Shown here: piece by piece, positions 21,256 to 31,915 of the stretch
How positions within the stretch are numbered: position 1 is the stretch's first letter
Layout: each line of letters starts with the position of its first letter
Source of the DNA: Leucogyrophana mollusca
Taxonomy: Eukaryota > Basidiomycota > Agaricomycetes > Boletales
Assembly (NCBI GenBank): GCA_021014945.1
Contig: MU266496.1
Location: 1 to 57,729, forward strand
DNA: 57,729 nt
Reading direction: 5' to 3'
Position numbers and translations under genes: made by a program
Notes under the pieces: model-generated
Told to the model about the DNA's origin: nothing
What the model saw: only the letters and a program-made list of their open reading frames with translations
Database searches by the model: none

Positions 21256-24200
21256 TGTTCTCTTCCCAAGGAAATAGACGTCGGGTTAGCCATAAATGGA
21301 TCAGACGTTTCCTTTTCTCTTTCTGAATACGTACATTTTTCCCCTTCGTCCATGGAACTTTCTTGGCATTTGCGCACTTTACGGGCTATTATTGCCCCTC
21401 ACCTCACAGTCCCCCTTCTTCTTGGAGGCCCCTTTTTACAGCACAACCACCTTGTTATGGACCACTCTGATCGCACCTGTACCGACAAAAGAACGAACTT
21501 TGAGTTGTTTAACCCACCTGACCTTCGTGCACCCACACATAAGTCTTGCATACTGTCCCCCCCACAAATGCAATTGCTTTGACTACGCCTTGCTGACGAA
21601 CTTAAATTCATCTTGGACAACTAAAAGGATATTGTCGATGAGTCCTGTGAACCAGTAAACAGGTGTGACAATGTCACACTCGTACGCAAACGCATCGACT
21701 TCCTCACAGGCATAGAGACCACTAAAGAACAGATGGACCACTTGGACAAGTCGATGTGACAACGTTTTGCTGACTGTTTCCCGGACGGCATCCCACACTG
21801 CAATAAACTTCCTATGGATGTTTTGCACCAAATCCGTCATAAAGCCCCTAACAAAATTATCAGTCCCCGCTCCTTAGCTGTCCGCGGAAGTACAAGGACG
21901 CGTGGCACACCCTGCTACAGCAACATCTCGACACCGGACACCTCCGTCCCTCCAACAGCCCTTATGTCTCTTCTGCATTTTTGATTCCTAAGAAGGACCC
22001 CTCCGCGTTACCGCGATGGGTAAACGACTACTGCCAACTTAATGCTAATACCATTCCAGATAAACATCCCTCCCTCAGGTGGACGAAATCCTACAGGATT
22101 GCGCAAAAGGAAAGATTTGGGGTAAAATTGATATGACTAACTCCTTCTTTCAGACACACGTCCATCCCGATGATGTCCAGTTCACTGTGGTGTCGACTCC
22201 GTTCGGGCTTTATGAATGGCTAGTGATGCCACAGGGCAGGCGTAACGCTCCGCCCACCCACCAATGGCGAATGTTTATGGCGCTTCACCCGCTTATCAGT
22301 AAGATTTGTCACGTGTATCTGGACAATATTATTATTTGGTCAGCGAATGTTGCCGAACATGTTTGAAACATCGAAACAGTGCTTAAGGCACTATGGGCGG
22401 CTTCTCTCTTCTGTTCTCCAAAGAAGACCGCCCTGTTCTGCATCAAGATTGACTTTCTCGGTCATCATATCTCGACACATGGAATTGAGGCAGACCAATC
22501 AAAAGTCCAACGCATCCTTGATTGGCCCACTCCCACCAAATCTTCCGATGTTCGCGCATTCCTGGGTCTTGTGCGGTATCTCGCCAAGATGTTGGAACAT
22601 CTCGTGGACCAAACTCGCATACTGACCCCTTTAACGACAAAGACCACCGAGCTTAATTGGCCTGGTTGGTCTGCCTTACACAATGACACTTTCCTAGCAA
22701 TCAAACATATTGTTGTTGGGTGATCTTGTCTGACGACAATTGATCACGAAAACCCTAGCGACAACAAGATTTTTGTTACCTGTGACGCGAGTGGTTGGCG
22801 CACCGGTGCAGCCCTCAGCTTTGGTCCCACTTGGGCCACTGCTCATCCGGTCGCATTTGACTCTGTTCAACTAAACAGCACCCAGCTTAATTACCCAACT
22901 CACGAAAAAGAACTCTTAGCAATTGTGTGCACACTCAAAAAGTGGCGCGTAGAGCTTCTCAGTGCCTCTTTCTTCGTTTATACAGATCACTGTACACTTG
23001 ACATTCCCAAACACAACGGGACCTGTCCAGTCGTCAAGCTTGCTAGCAGGAATTCCTTGCCCAATACGACTTCAGCATTCATTATGTCAAGGGCGAGGAC
23101 AACTCCGCCGCAGACACTCTGTCACGTCTACCCGTCGACGTTATCCCCCCTTCTGTTTCTCTCGCAACAACTCAACCTGATTCCCCCTCTTCACTTGTCA
23201 CATCCTCGCTTCTCAATTCTTCTGATTTTGATATAAACACCGTCAACAATAATGCCATCACCGAATCTATATATAATTACGATAAATCTCCTCCTTCTGT
23301 TTCTCCTCTTCCTCACTTGTCTCCAAACACCATCAACCTACTTAGTTCCACGTTCCCGTCTCCTGAAATACTGTCACTTACTATACAAGAATCAAAACAT
23401 ATGCCATCACCTCTGAATATCTCTTACGTTAAATCTCCTCCTATACCCTCTCTTTCTCATAACCCAATCACACTTGTTCTCTCCGTCTCAACCCACCCCT
23501 CTCTCATCCAATCCATCCTCGCTGGCTACAAAACTGACCCCTGGTGTCAAAAACTCAGCGGGTTAATGGGATTGCTACCGGGACTCCGTATCAATGACGG
23601 ACTGTTCTATATTGGCAAACATCTTGTTATTCCCCGCTCTGGTGATCTTTGTGAATGTCTTTTCCACGTCGCACATGACTCTCTGGGCCACTTCGGTGCT
23701 GATAAGTGTTACGCCACCCTGCATTCTTCTTTCTACTGGCCTAACATGCATTGGGATCTCGAACAGTCTTATATACCCTCCTGCATGGATTGTCAACGTA
23801 ACAAAAGTCATACCTCCAAATCCCCCGGTCCTCTGCACCCCCTACCAGTCCCTGATGGACAAGGGGACTCTGTGGTGATTGATTTCATCAGACCTCTTCC
23901 CCTCGACAATGGTTTCAATGGGATCATGACGATGACAGACCGCATGGGTGCCGATATTCATCTTGTACCTTGCCGCATGGACATGGCCGCATCCCAGTGC
24001 GCCCTTCTTTTCTTCGACCACTGGTACTGCAAAAACGGATTGCCACTCGATATCATCTTGGACCGTGATAAACTATTCGTTAGCCACTTTTGGCAAGCTC
24101 TTCACAAACTCACCGGTGTCAAGGTGAAACTCTCCACCGCATATCACCCTCAAACCAATGGTTTGAGCAAACGCACAAACGAGACGTTAAACCAATCCCT

Positions 24201-24567
24201 CCGTTTCCTTGTCGAGCGTAACCAACGCGGTTGGGTACACGCACTTCCACATGTTCATTTTAATTTAATGAATTCTGTTAATGCCTCCACGGGGTTCTCC
24301 CCTTTTCAATGGCTTCTCGGTCATTCTCCTCGCATCCTTCCCCCGCTTACCTCCCACTCCATTTCTACTACATCTACTGCTTTCCCTTCTGAAGGGACTG
24401 CTGCTAAAGCCATTATCTCCAAGCTTGAACTCGACATCTTCGAGGCTCAAGACAACCTGCTGGCCGCGAAATCATCACAGGCTTCCACAGCTAACCTGCA
24501 CCGCGGTCCCGACCCTCGTTACAACGTTGGCGATTTTGTGATGCTATCCACCAGTCATCGTAGACAC
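21256..24567 (+). pseudogene. pol: gypsy-3: reverse transcriptase, RNase H and integrase core
   Basis: The polyprotein continues in mostly one frame with stops. RT: RWVNDYCQLNANTIPDKHPS, IWGKIDMTNSFFQTHVHPDD, TPFGLYEWLVMPQGRRNAPP, then VYLDNIIIWS where the catalytic YLDD has become YLDN. RNase H: TCDASGWRTGAALSF, NYPTHEKELLAI, YVKGEDNSAADTLSRLP (with TAG for Trp at 23044). Integrase: zinc domain HVAHDSLGHFGADK and CMDC, first Asp in VVIDFIRPLP, second in LDRDKLF, and HPQTNGLSKRTNE, where the catalytic Glu is Lys. TGA stops at 21580, 21757, 22364 and 22721 fall at Arg positions. The frame is cut at 24567 by LTR-T. Confidence 0.92.
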
Positions 24568-25378
24568 TGATGTGCTGGCCGGCGAGCTGAGGCGAAACAC
24601 ACACAACCAAAACCAAAACCTAAGATAGGCTATAGGTCGAGGCTATCGAAGTATATGGTCGAACCTCGTCGAATGCTGCTGACTAACTTCTGAGGGGTGC
24701 GAGGACTTCTCGATTAGGGTCCCTGAGTCCTTGACCAACGCAGTGGGGGTACCTAGTGAATGTAAATGGGTTTTTATAGTAAGTACAACTTCATCGCTGA
24801 TCGAGATACACAGCAAGAAGTACGTGATCCACTTGATCGCTGCTGAAAGACACTCTGAAGTAAGTCAAATAGAGATCGAAGTAGATCCCTTGTAGTCCGC
24901 ATGACTACCGATGAACGATCACAAAGAGAGAAAACGCTGTAGAACAAGAGAATGACCTTAGACGCAGAAATGAAACTCTGACTCTGAGGGAGAAATGGAA
25001 TCTGATTTGTTCGAAGGATACATGTGGGTTATAAAATGACTTCGCTTAAGTGACCCACTATGCTCCGAGGGTCCTCAAGCTCAATTTGACGGGGCCGCAT
25101 GCCCCTGACGTCCCCAACCTAGTCCTCTGCCCTAGTTCCCTTGTGACACAGCCTCCTATGCCTGTGTTGATCCGCAACACCCCTGTCGCACCAGCCCCTC
25201 AGCCTCGTTGGTCCTTCGTAATGCCTTGAAGCTCCTTGGTAGTTGTCGAGGGCCATCGAAGTAGTGTTGAGCGTCGACGATGTCCTTCTGGGTTGTCGCG
25301 CCTTTGATGTCGTGGACGTGGCTTCGAAATGACTTGTAAATCGCAAAATTGGGGCCTAGATAAACACAAGGCTCATCA
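24568..25378 (-). mobile_element. LTR-T, copy 2, inserted in gypsy-3 integrase
   Basis: 811 bp, TGATGTGCTGGCC to GGCTCATCA, the reverse complement of 12199-13010. It separates the integrase core from the GPY/chromodomain part of gypsy-3. Neither flank shows a convincing 5-bp duplication (GACAC left, ACGCA right). Being inside gypsy-3 it is the younger insertion. It carries no coding region. Confidence 0.72.
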
Positions 25379-25817
25379 ACGCAAATACAAACAACGTGGC
25401 AACGGCCGCATCGCCAAATTTATGCCTTGCTTTGACAGTCCTTTCAAGGTCTTAGACGCCCATCGCAATTCCTCTACATACATGCTAGACCTTCCCGACA
25501 GCACAAACATCTTCCCAACATTCCACACCTCCGAACTCCGCCCTCATAAACTTAACGACGCCCAACTATTCCCTAATCGCAAACTCGCTCGTCCTGGCCC
25601 TGTCGTGACTGACGGCGGTCAAGAGGAGTGGGAAATTGATCGAATTGTTGACAAACATTGCAGGGGTCGTGGTCACCAGCTGCTCGTGCAATGGAAGGGT
25701 TACAGACCTGAAAGCGACACTTGGCTACCTCGTAGCGAGCTTGAAGAAACGGCCGCGCTTGATGACTGGCTCTCATCTGGAGAAGGCACGCATGTTTCAG
25801 AATGTGGAGGGGTGTAA
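25377..25817 (+). pseudogene. pol: gypsy-3: integrase C-terminus and chromodomain
   Basis: The frame resumes after LTR-T: RKYKQRGNGRIAKFMPCFDS then PFKVLDAHRNSSTYMLDLPD and FPTFHTSELRPHKLND (GPY/F type module), followed by a good chromodomain, EEWEIDRIVDKH, HQLLVQWKGYRPESDTWLPR, and LEETAALDDWL. The stop TAA (25815-25817) is formed by the first bases of the 3' LTR (TGTAAG). The purine-rich GTGGAGGGG at 25804-25812 serves as polypurine tract. Confidence 0.9.
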
Positions 25818-26006
25818 GCCTGGAGATTTACATCTTACTATGATATCACACATGAACATCATGTGATCAGCCACTTATACTTACGATAGTTCTTGAAACA
25901 CTTCTTTCCTTATCACCACCTGTACTCTTACTCTAATCCTTGAATAACATGTCTTTATTCTGTTTACCCTGTTCTATTGAGTGTTTCCGCTATCGCGCAG
26001 TTTCCA
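25813..26006 (+). repeat. gypsy-3 3' LTR
   Basis: 194 bp, TGTAAGCC to GTTTCCA, preceded by the polypurine tract and followed by the ATACT target copy. See the 5' LTR for the six transition differences. Confidence 0.95.
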
Positions 26007-26009
26007 ATA

Positions 26010-26426
26010 CTCAACGATCTGAGGGGGGATGAGGAGGGGGGTATTTCTTACTGATAAGGGTGCTACTATATATATATAAGATATATAAGTGATCAGACAT
26101 CAAGATAAGGGCTTTGGTATACATAGGAACATAGCCCTAAATTTTCATCAAGATCGGACAACAATTGAGGACAGGGGAAGCGAAAATATGCGAAGAAGTG
26201 GTTATAGTCCCACACCAAATGTTGGTGTGGCTGAAGCTGTTTGTTGATACATATGCAAATGTGGGACCATAACCCTTCTTCATACATTTTCGCTTCCCCC
26301 TTCCTCAAATCTTTTCTGATCCTCATGGAAGTCTAGGGCTGTGTTCCTATGCATATTAGAGCCCTTATCTAGAGTACCTTTATCAGTAAGAAATGCCACC
26401 CCTCCTGATCCTCCCTCAGCTTGAGG
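26010..26426. mobile_element. Foldback / hairpin MITE of about 400 bp
   Basis: The left half (26010 to about 26213) and the right half (about 26240-26426) are imperfect reverse complements over about 190 bp. Matching blocks include GGCATTTCTTACTGATAA, ATAGGAACA(T/C)AGCCCTA, GGGGGAAGCGAAAAT and TTAT(A/G)GTCCCACA. A TA-rich run at about 26074-26090 expands the left arm. The loop lies around 26215-26260. The element abuts the right target copy of gypsy-3, so gypsy-3 probably landed at its edge. No coding capacity; target duplication not resolved. Confidence 0.78.
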
Positions 26427-26794
26427 TTATTCCGGAGGGTGTGGTAGGTAGAAAAGGTGGATTAATACCCAATAAGTAATGTACATCTGATGTTACAGCA
26501 TTTACTATCCTATAGATGCCTGAAAACAAAAAAGTGCGCTCTAGATACATCCCACTGCCCCTCTTGCTTCCTGGGCTTGTTTGGGGTGCTCTAGCCATGT
26601 TCCCTGCATTGTATGGACCATATAATGTCTAGCAAGTGGTCTGTATCTTCTATAATGCATAGGATTGATCCCAGGATACACCCTGGCCTCCTCCCCCTTA
26701 ATACCTGCATTCAGGGATTTATCCATTCAGGGCTTGTTCTGAGGTCCACCCCTCAGGGAAATATGTGTATATACATCATATATATCCTGTTAAA

Positions 26795-26935
26795 CACTCT
26801 GGACAAATGTCCTGGTAGATCCAGATGCCAGAACAATTTTACCAGGGGAGAAGTACCAGGAGGAGGGGGTGGGTGCCCAGAGTCAAGGGTTGCCCCTGGT
26901 CATCTAATCTCCTGATACATTGTAAATACATATAT
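26795..26935 (+). repeat. Dispersed repeat R2, copy 2
   Basis: Contains the R2 core (CCAGGAGGAGGGG, then GGGTGGGTGCCC) and the tail ATACATTGTAAATACATATAT ending at 26935. The 370 bp to its left (26427-26794) hold no gene and may be more of the same repeat: the copy at 36527-36690 has the same GATCCAGATGCCAGAACA lead-in. Confidence 0.58.
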
Positions 26936-26936
26936 G

Positions 26937-27349
26937 AACTAGCGCTAAAGGTCTTACGTACAATACCTTTATAGAACCTTTCATTACCTCTGTCAGCACC
27001 GGGCCATACATTGCCTCAGCGGGTCTGGAGAAGGGTGCACAGTCATTAGGGCAGCGTCTACACCTGGACAACCGTTCATACCCAGGTTACTATAGTTTCA
27101 TTTGCACAACCCCTTTTAGTAGGATAGCCTAGTAGTGTACGCCTTCCCACCCTGCAACTGGCCAGAAAGGCAGGTGGTATAGGGTCGTTACAAAGCGAAC
27201 CGAACAAAGTTACGTACAGGACTTGTTACGTCCTCGTTTTACAATAGTTAGTAGTTACTCGGTGGCAAAAGCGATTGTATTAGTCACCCCGAGATAGGAT
27301 AGTAGACTAGTTGGTACTCGACCAATAGTCGCTGGGAAGTGGTAGATCC
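26937..27349 (+). mobile_element. Candidate 5' LTR of gypsy-4
   Basis: Sequence upstream of the gypsy-4 genes. Its right end, with the primer-site region, is found again in reverse at 39669-39870, which shows that this is a repeated unit. The left boundary, just behind R2, is a guess. The right end is taken at GATCCA (27349), before the primer-site-like TTGGGGACCCCCAG. Confidence 0.42.
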
Positions 27350-27351
27350 AA

Positions 27352-27365
27352 ATTGGGGACCCCCA
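27352..27365 (+). other. Primer-binding-site-like sequence of gypsy-4
   Basis: TTGGGGACCCCCAG lies 2 bp behind the proposed LTR end. TGG at the start can pair with the CCA end of a tRNA. The same region in the fragment at 39669-39870 reads TTGGAGACCCAGAG on the minus strand, so it is conserved as a unit. Confidence 0.38.
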
Positions 27366-27412
27366 GTTTAGAATAGTTTTCACAAGAGCAGTTTCTTTAT
27401 GTACAACCCATT

Positions 27413-27700
27413 GTGGCTTTCCTCTTACTCCTCATTGTCCTCTCCCACCTCCTCACTGTTCTCACCCTTTACCTCGATCCCATCTCCGCACTCCTCCCTT
27501 CTCCTATCCCCGAGGATATCGACTCAGAAGAAGAAGATCCTAACGACATTCCCCCTGCGATCTTCATTCCCACAGACGCCTCTCGCCGACACAATCGATT
27601 GGTCTTAGAACTCCAGATTCAAGAAGCAGAATTCCAACTCCGAGTCTTACAAGGAGAATTTAATGACCCAATCATCAAAGCATCCGTCTGGGATTATTAA
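27413..27700 (+). CDS. Small ORF upstream of gypsy-4 gag, hydrophobic N-terminus
   Basis: 95 codons ending TAA 3 bp before the gag start at 27704. The first 28 residues are strongly hydrophobic (MAFLLLLIVLSHLLTVLTLY) and could be a membrane anchor. Then come an acidic stretch (DIDSEEEDPNDI) and a helical tail (LVLELQIQEAEFQLRVLQGE). The tight spacing to gag suggests translation from the same RNA. Whether it starts at the ATG-like 27413 position or upstream is uncertain; overlapping frames are also open. I do not know a family for it. Confidence 0.42.
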   Translation: MAFLLLLIVLSHLLTVLTLYLDPISALLPSPIPEDIDSEEEDPNDIPPAIFIPTDASRRHNRLVLELQIQEAEFQLRVLQGEFNDPIIKASVWDY

Positions 27701-27703
27701 GCC

Positions 27704-28620
27704 ATGGAAGGACAAGGAGAACCAGCACCAGCACCACAGCTTAACATGGAAGTTCTGCAGAACACACTACTGCAGATGCAACAGCAGATCACTGAGTTGG
27801 CCACTCAATTGGAGAACAAGTGGGCCAATAAAACAATAATCAACAAAACCTTCTCCAAGAAGGTAGAAGTCGTGGCTGACCCTGGCCAATATGAGGGAGA
27901 CAGGGCAAGGTTCGCCGAATGGTGGACAAAGATGAAAGTTTGGATCAAGGCCAACTGGGATGGTCTTGCCAACAACTTTGAAATATGTGTGGCGGTGTGG
28001 TCGCGGATGAAGGGGCCATTAGCAGGCCGATATGCGGAAGTTAGAATGGCAGACTGCCAAAAGGAAAAAGAATGGCCGACTTGGAAAGAGCTCCAACATG
28101 AAGTTGAAACATACTTCCAACCAGAAACTGAGCGGGACTGGGCCCGCAAGAAGATCAAAGAGCTCAAGCAAGGATCGTCGCGGGTCGACGAATACATTAC
28201 AAAGTTCCTCACCCTTGCTCACCAGTTGGGCATCTCTGACGACTTCGGGGTAGAACTCCTCGAATGCAACACCTCTCTTTCAATTGTCAAGGAAATCTTC
28301 ATGCAAGGACGGAGATGCACTACAATCACCGACATGGCAGAGACGATCAGGGAAATTGGTAGAGCTCAGGAGCTCTACAACATGCACTTTGGAAACCAGG
28401 GGCGCGGCTGGTACAAAAACACGGATAACAACCATGGACATTGGAGCAGCACAAAAGGGGATCATCTGCTACAATTGCCAAGAAGAAGGGCACATTGCCT
28501 GAAACTGCCAAAAGCCCAAAAAGCCTAGGCAATTCAACGGACAGAACGGCAACCGCCAGGTGCAGGCAGCCACACACGACAAGCAGCTAGACCAGCTCCA
28601 AGGCCGATCTTTCTAAGAGA
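27704..28620 (+). pseudogene. gag: gypsy-4: gag (capsid and zinc knuckle), frameshifted
   Basis: Start ATG at 27704. A Gln-rich coiled segment (LLQMQQQITELATQLENKW) leads to the capsid domain: DPGQYEGDRARFAEWWTKM, KVWIKANWDGL, FQPETERDWARKKIKELKQG, VDEYITKFLTLAHQLGISD. The frame remains open to 28528. However, the nucleocapsid knuckle CYNCQEEGHIA...NCQKPKKP is in another frame, so a one-base shift occurred at about 28420-28450. A TGA stands for Arg within the knuckle (HIA-stop-NC). The product would bind and package element RNA. Confidence 0.85.
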
Positions 28621-28777
28621 TCCAGGCCTTCTTTTATGACAAGCAGACAGCTGAAATGAAGCAGCAGGGAAAAGTTGGCGACGCATAGGTGACTCGGGTA
28701 ACCATGCATCGGAAAAGAAAAAGGACTCATCGGCTATAAACTATTTCGGCATTCTCTCTGATCTGGACTCCTCCACC

Positions 28778-31700
28778 TTGTATGACAGTACTGTTGAAGA
28801 CGCCTGTAGTAATTATTCTCCACGTTCTGACTCGGCGTCTCACCCTAAGTGCGGCACTAAAACAAGGGTGCTTAATTCCGAGTTCAAATCATCTTCTTTG
28901 CCGAACGAGCCAAAATTCCCAAGAAAGATATGTATTAGGTCTGCGACCTTCACACAGGATGTACGCCCCCCAGTTAAGGTGGAAACCCTGTCGCAATGGG
29001 CAGCCTGGAACGTTGAGGTCCTGCTCGACTCCGGTGCCAATGGAATATTTATAGACAAACATTGGGCAGAGTCTCGTAATATTCCCATGATAGCTCTTGA
29101 TGAGCCGTTGTCAGTATTTAATATAGACGGTACCAAGAACTCTGCGGGGGACATCACGCACACAGCCTTCATCGCTGTGGAGCACAAGGGTCACCGTGAG
29201 AGGGTATGGGCCGAAGTAACCGACCTGGGAAAAGTACCCCTGATACTGGGATGGACATGGCTGCACAAGCACAACCCAGACATCGATTGGAAAACGGGTG
29301 AAGTAAAGCTAACCTGTTGTCCCAATGAGTGCAGCCAGTTGAAACCCCGACCCAGGAAGGTTAGGTTAGAAGAAGAAAGGGAGATCCAAGCGATCCCACA
29401 TATTTATGGAAAAATCAAAGAAATTGGTGCTGCCCAGACCAGCGAAAGACCTCTTGAGGAACAGGTTCCAAAAGAATTCCATAAATATCTTTCTGTCTTC
29501 TCAAAGAAGGCAAGCGAGCGGATGCCAGTCTGAAAACCATGGGACCATGCCATAGACCTAAAGGACACATTCAACCCGAGAAAAGGACGTATGATTCCCC
29601 TGTCAGTCGAAGAGCAACAGGAAGTCTCAGAGTTCATAGACGACCAGTTGCGGAAGGGATACATCAGACCGTCCAAAAGCCCTCAGACGAGTCCCGTGTT
29701 CTTTGTCCCAAAAAAGGATGGCAAGAAGCGAATGGTACAGGACTACTGATATCTAAACGAGCATACTGTCAAAAATGCTTACCCGCTTCCGCTTATTGCT
29801 CAGCTTGTTGACAAGCTCAAAGGAGCTAAATTATTTACGAAAATGGATCTTAGATGGGGATACAATAACATCCGCATCAAGGAAGGTGACGAATGGAAAG
29901 CGGTGTTTGTAACACATCATGGATCCTTCGAACCCATAGTCATGTACTTTGGACTGTGCAATTCACCCGCCACCTTCCAGAACATGATGAATGATCTATT
30001 CTCGGACATGGAAGGAGTAGTCATTGTCTACATTGATGACCTCCTGATATTCACAAAAACAGAAAACCAAGATGATCACGATAAAATCGTGCTGGAAGTC
30101 CTAAAGCGGCTGGCCGATAATGATCTATTTGTCAAACCGGAGACATGTTTCTTCCATCAGAAATCTGTAGAATTCCTTGGTATGATCGTAGGCCAAAACG
30201 GAATCCAGATGGATGATTCAAAAATCAAAGCTATTACAGCTTGGCCAATACCAAAGAACATCAGGGGTGTTTGTGCTTTTCTGGGATTAGCAAACTTTTA
30301 TCGGAGATTCATTTTGGACTTTGCCAAAATTGCTAGGCCGTTGAACGACCTTACCAAAAAGGACAACAAGTGGCAATGGGACATTAAAGAACAGGAAGCT
30401 TTTGATGCACTAAAGAAAGCTTTTACAACAGCTCCTGTTCTGGCGTTCCCAGACAATAACAAGAAGTTCAGGCTTGAAACAGACGCCTCAGACTTTGCCA
30501 CTGGTGCAGTCCTTTCGGTAGAATGCAAGGATGGCCTCTGGAGGCCTTGTGCTTTCATATCTCATAGTCTACAGCCGGCTGAAAGAAACTATCAGATTTA
30601 CGATAGGGAAATGTTAGCTATTATTAGGGCATTAGAACAGTTTAGACATTATTTAGAAGGTGCCAAGTACGAATTCGAAATTTGGACAGACCACCAGAAT
30701 CTTAAATATTTCACTACTGCGCAGAACTTAGATAGACGTCAGGCACGCTGGTCTCTTTACTTATCTAGATTCAACTATAAACTATTACATAAACCAGGGA
30801 GTACAATGGGAAAAGCAGATGCATTATCTAGAAGGGAAGATCATTCAGTAGGAAAAGAGGAGGATAACAAAGGAGTGACGATGATAGATCCCAGTAGGAT
30901 AGTGGCACCACAGAAAAACATAAAAACAGTATTTATAGGACAAGACATGGACTTAGTAGATAGGATCAGGAAAGAAGAAGTTGAGGAAAAGGAGCGAGAA
31001 GAGTTGAAGGAAGAAGAAGGAGTATATTGGAAGGAGGATAAAGTGTACGTCCCTGGGGGACTACACACTCTGGTTATAGAAAGGCACCATGACACACCCA
31101 CTGCAGGACATCCGGGTTGGCAGAGAACACACGAGCTAGTCGCAAGGCACTACTACTGGCCTAAACAATCAAAAGACGTACAGGACTACGTAGCTCACTG
31201 CCAAAGATGCCAAAAGGGGAAAGGTAGCAGGAAGCCACCAGCGGGCAAGCTTATACCCAACCCAATGCCCGAGGGTCACTGGCAGGACATCTCCGCAGAC
31301 TTCACCACAGATCTACCTGAATCTAATGGGTTTGATTCGATCTTCATGGTAGTCAACCATTTCTCCAAAGAAGCCGTATTTATTCCCACCAACAAGACTG
31401 TGACTGCAAAGGGGACAGCAGAGCTGTACAGAGACAATGTCTGGACCATACATGGTCTTCCCCAAACGGTTATATCCGATAGAGGCCCACAATTTGCTAG
31501 TCAATTTATGCAGGAACTCCTCAAAATGCTGGACATTAAATCTAGATTATCTACGGCCTTCCACCCTCAGACAGATGGCCAAACAGAACGCATGAACCAG
31601 GAAGTTCAGCAATACCTCCGGATATTTATTAATGACCGACAGAATGATTGGGCGTCCTGGCTGAAAATGGCACAATTCTCATATAACATAAAACAACATT

Positions 31701-31915
31701 CCGCCACTGGCCAGGCCCCCTTTGCTGTCACACGGTCTTATATCCCCAGGATGGGAATAGAACCTCTTAATTTAAAGAACAAAACGGCTACTGGAACGGC
31801 TAGGGACATGAAGGCAGTATTAGAGGCTACCAAATCGGCATTAGAACGTGCAGCCAAGAGGATGAAGGAGTCAGCAGATCAACACAGGTCTGATGCACCA
31901 GAATACCAAGTGTGC
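28778..31915 (+). pseudogene. pol: gypsy-4: pol (protease, RT, RNase H, integrase), 3' truncated
   Basis: One frame across 3.1 kb, broken only by TGA at 29531 (after MPV) and at 29749 (after VQDY), both at arginine positions of the family. Protease: [64 protein letters not shown] with intact YIDD. RNase H: ETDASDFATGAVLS, NYQIYDREMLAI, IWTDHQNLKYF, KADALSRRE. Integrase: zinc domain HHDTPTAGHPGWQRTH and CQRCQKGK; D, D and E in SADFTTDLPES, ISDRGPQFASQF and PQTDGQTERMNQE. All catalytic residues seen are intact. The coding match ends at about 31900, before any GPY or chromodomain, at a junction with gypsy-5. Confidence 0.93.

Larger units (their letters stand above)
19584..26006 (+). mobile_element. 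gypsy-3: Ty3/gypsy chromovirus with both LTRs
   Basis: 6423 bp bounded by 194-bp LTRs and a perfect 5-bp target duplication, ATACT at 19579-19583 and 26007-26011. Order: LTR, short leader, gag, protease, RT, RNase H, integrase, chromodomain, polypurine tract, LTR. The two LTRs differ at six positions, all transitions, so the insertion is fairly recent compared with its neighbours. An 811-bp repeat (LTR-T copy 2) is inserted at 24568. No standard tRNA-type primer site was seen after the 5' LTR. Many stops make it inactive. Confidence 0.96.

Noticed and set aside
23317..24570. Intact 417-codon gene
   Set aside because: It is the integrase part of gypsy-3 with its catalytic Glu changed to Lys and its end cut by LTR-T; not an independent gene.
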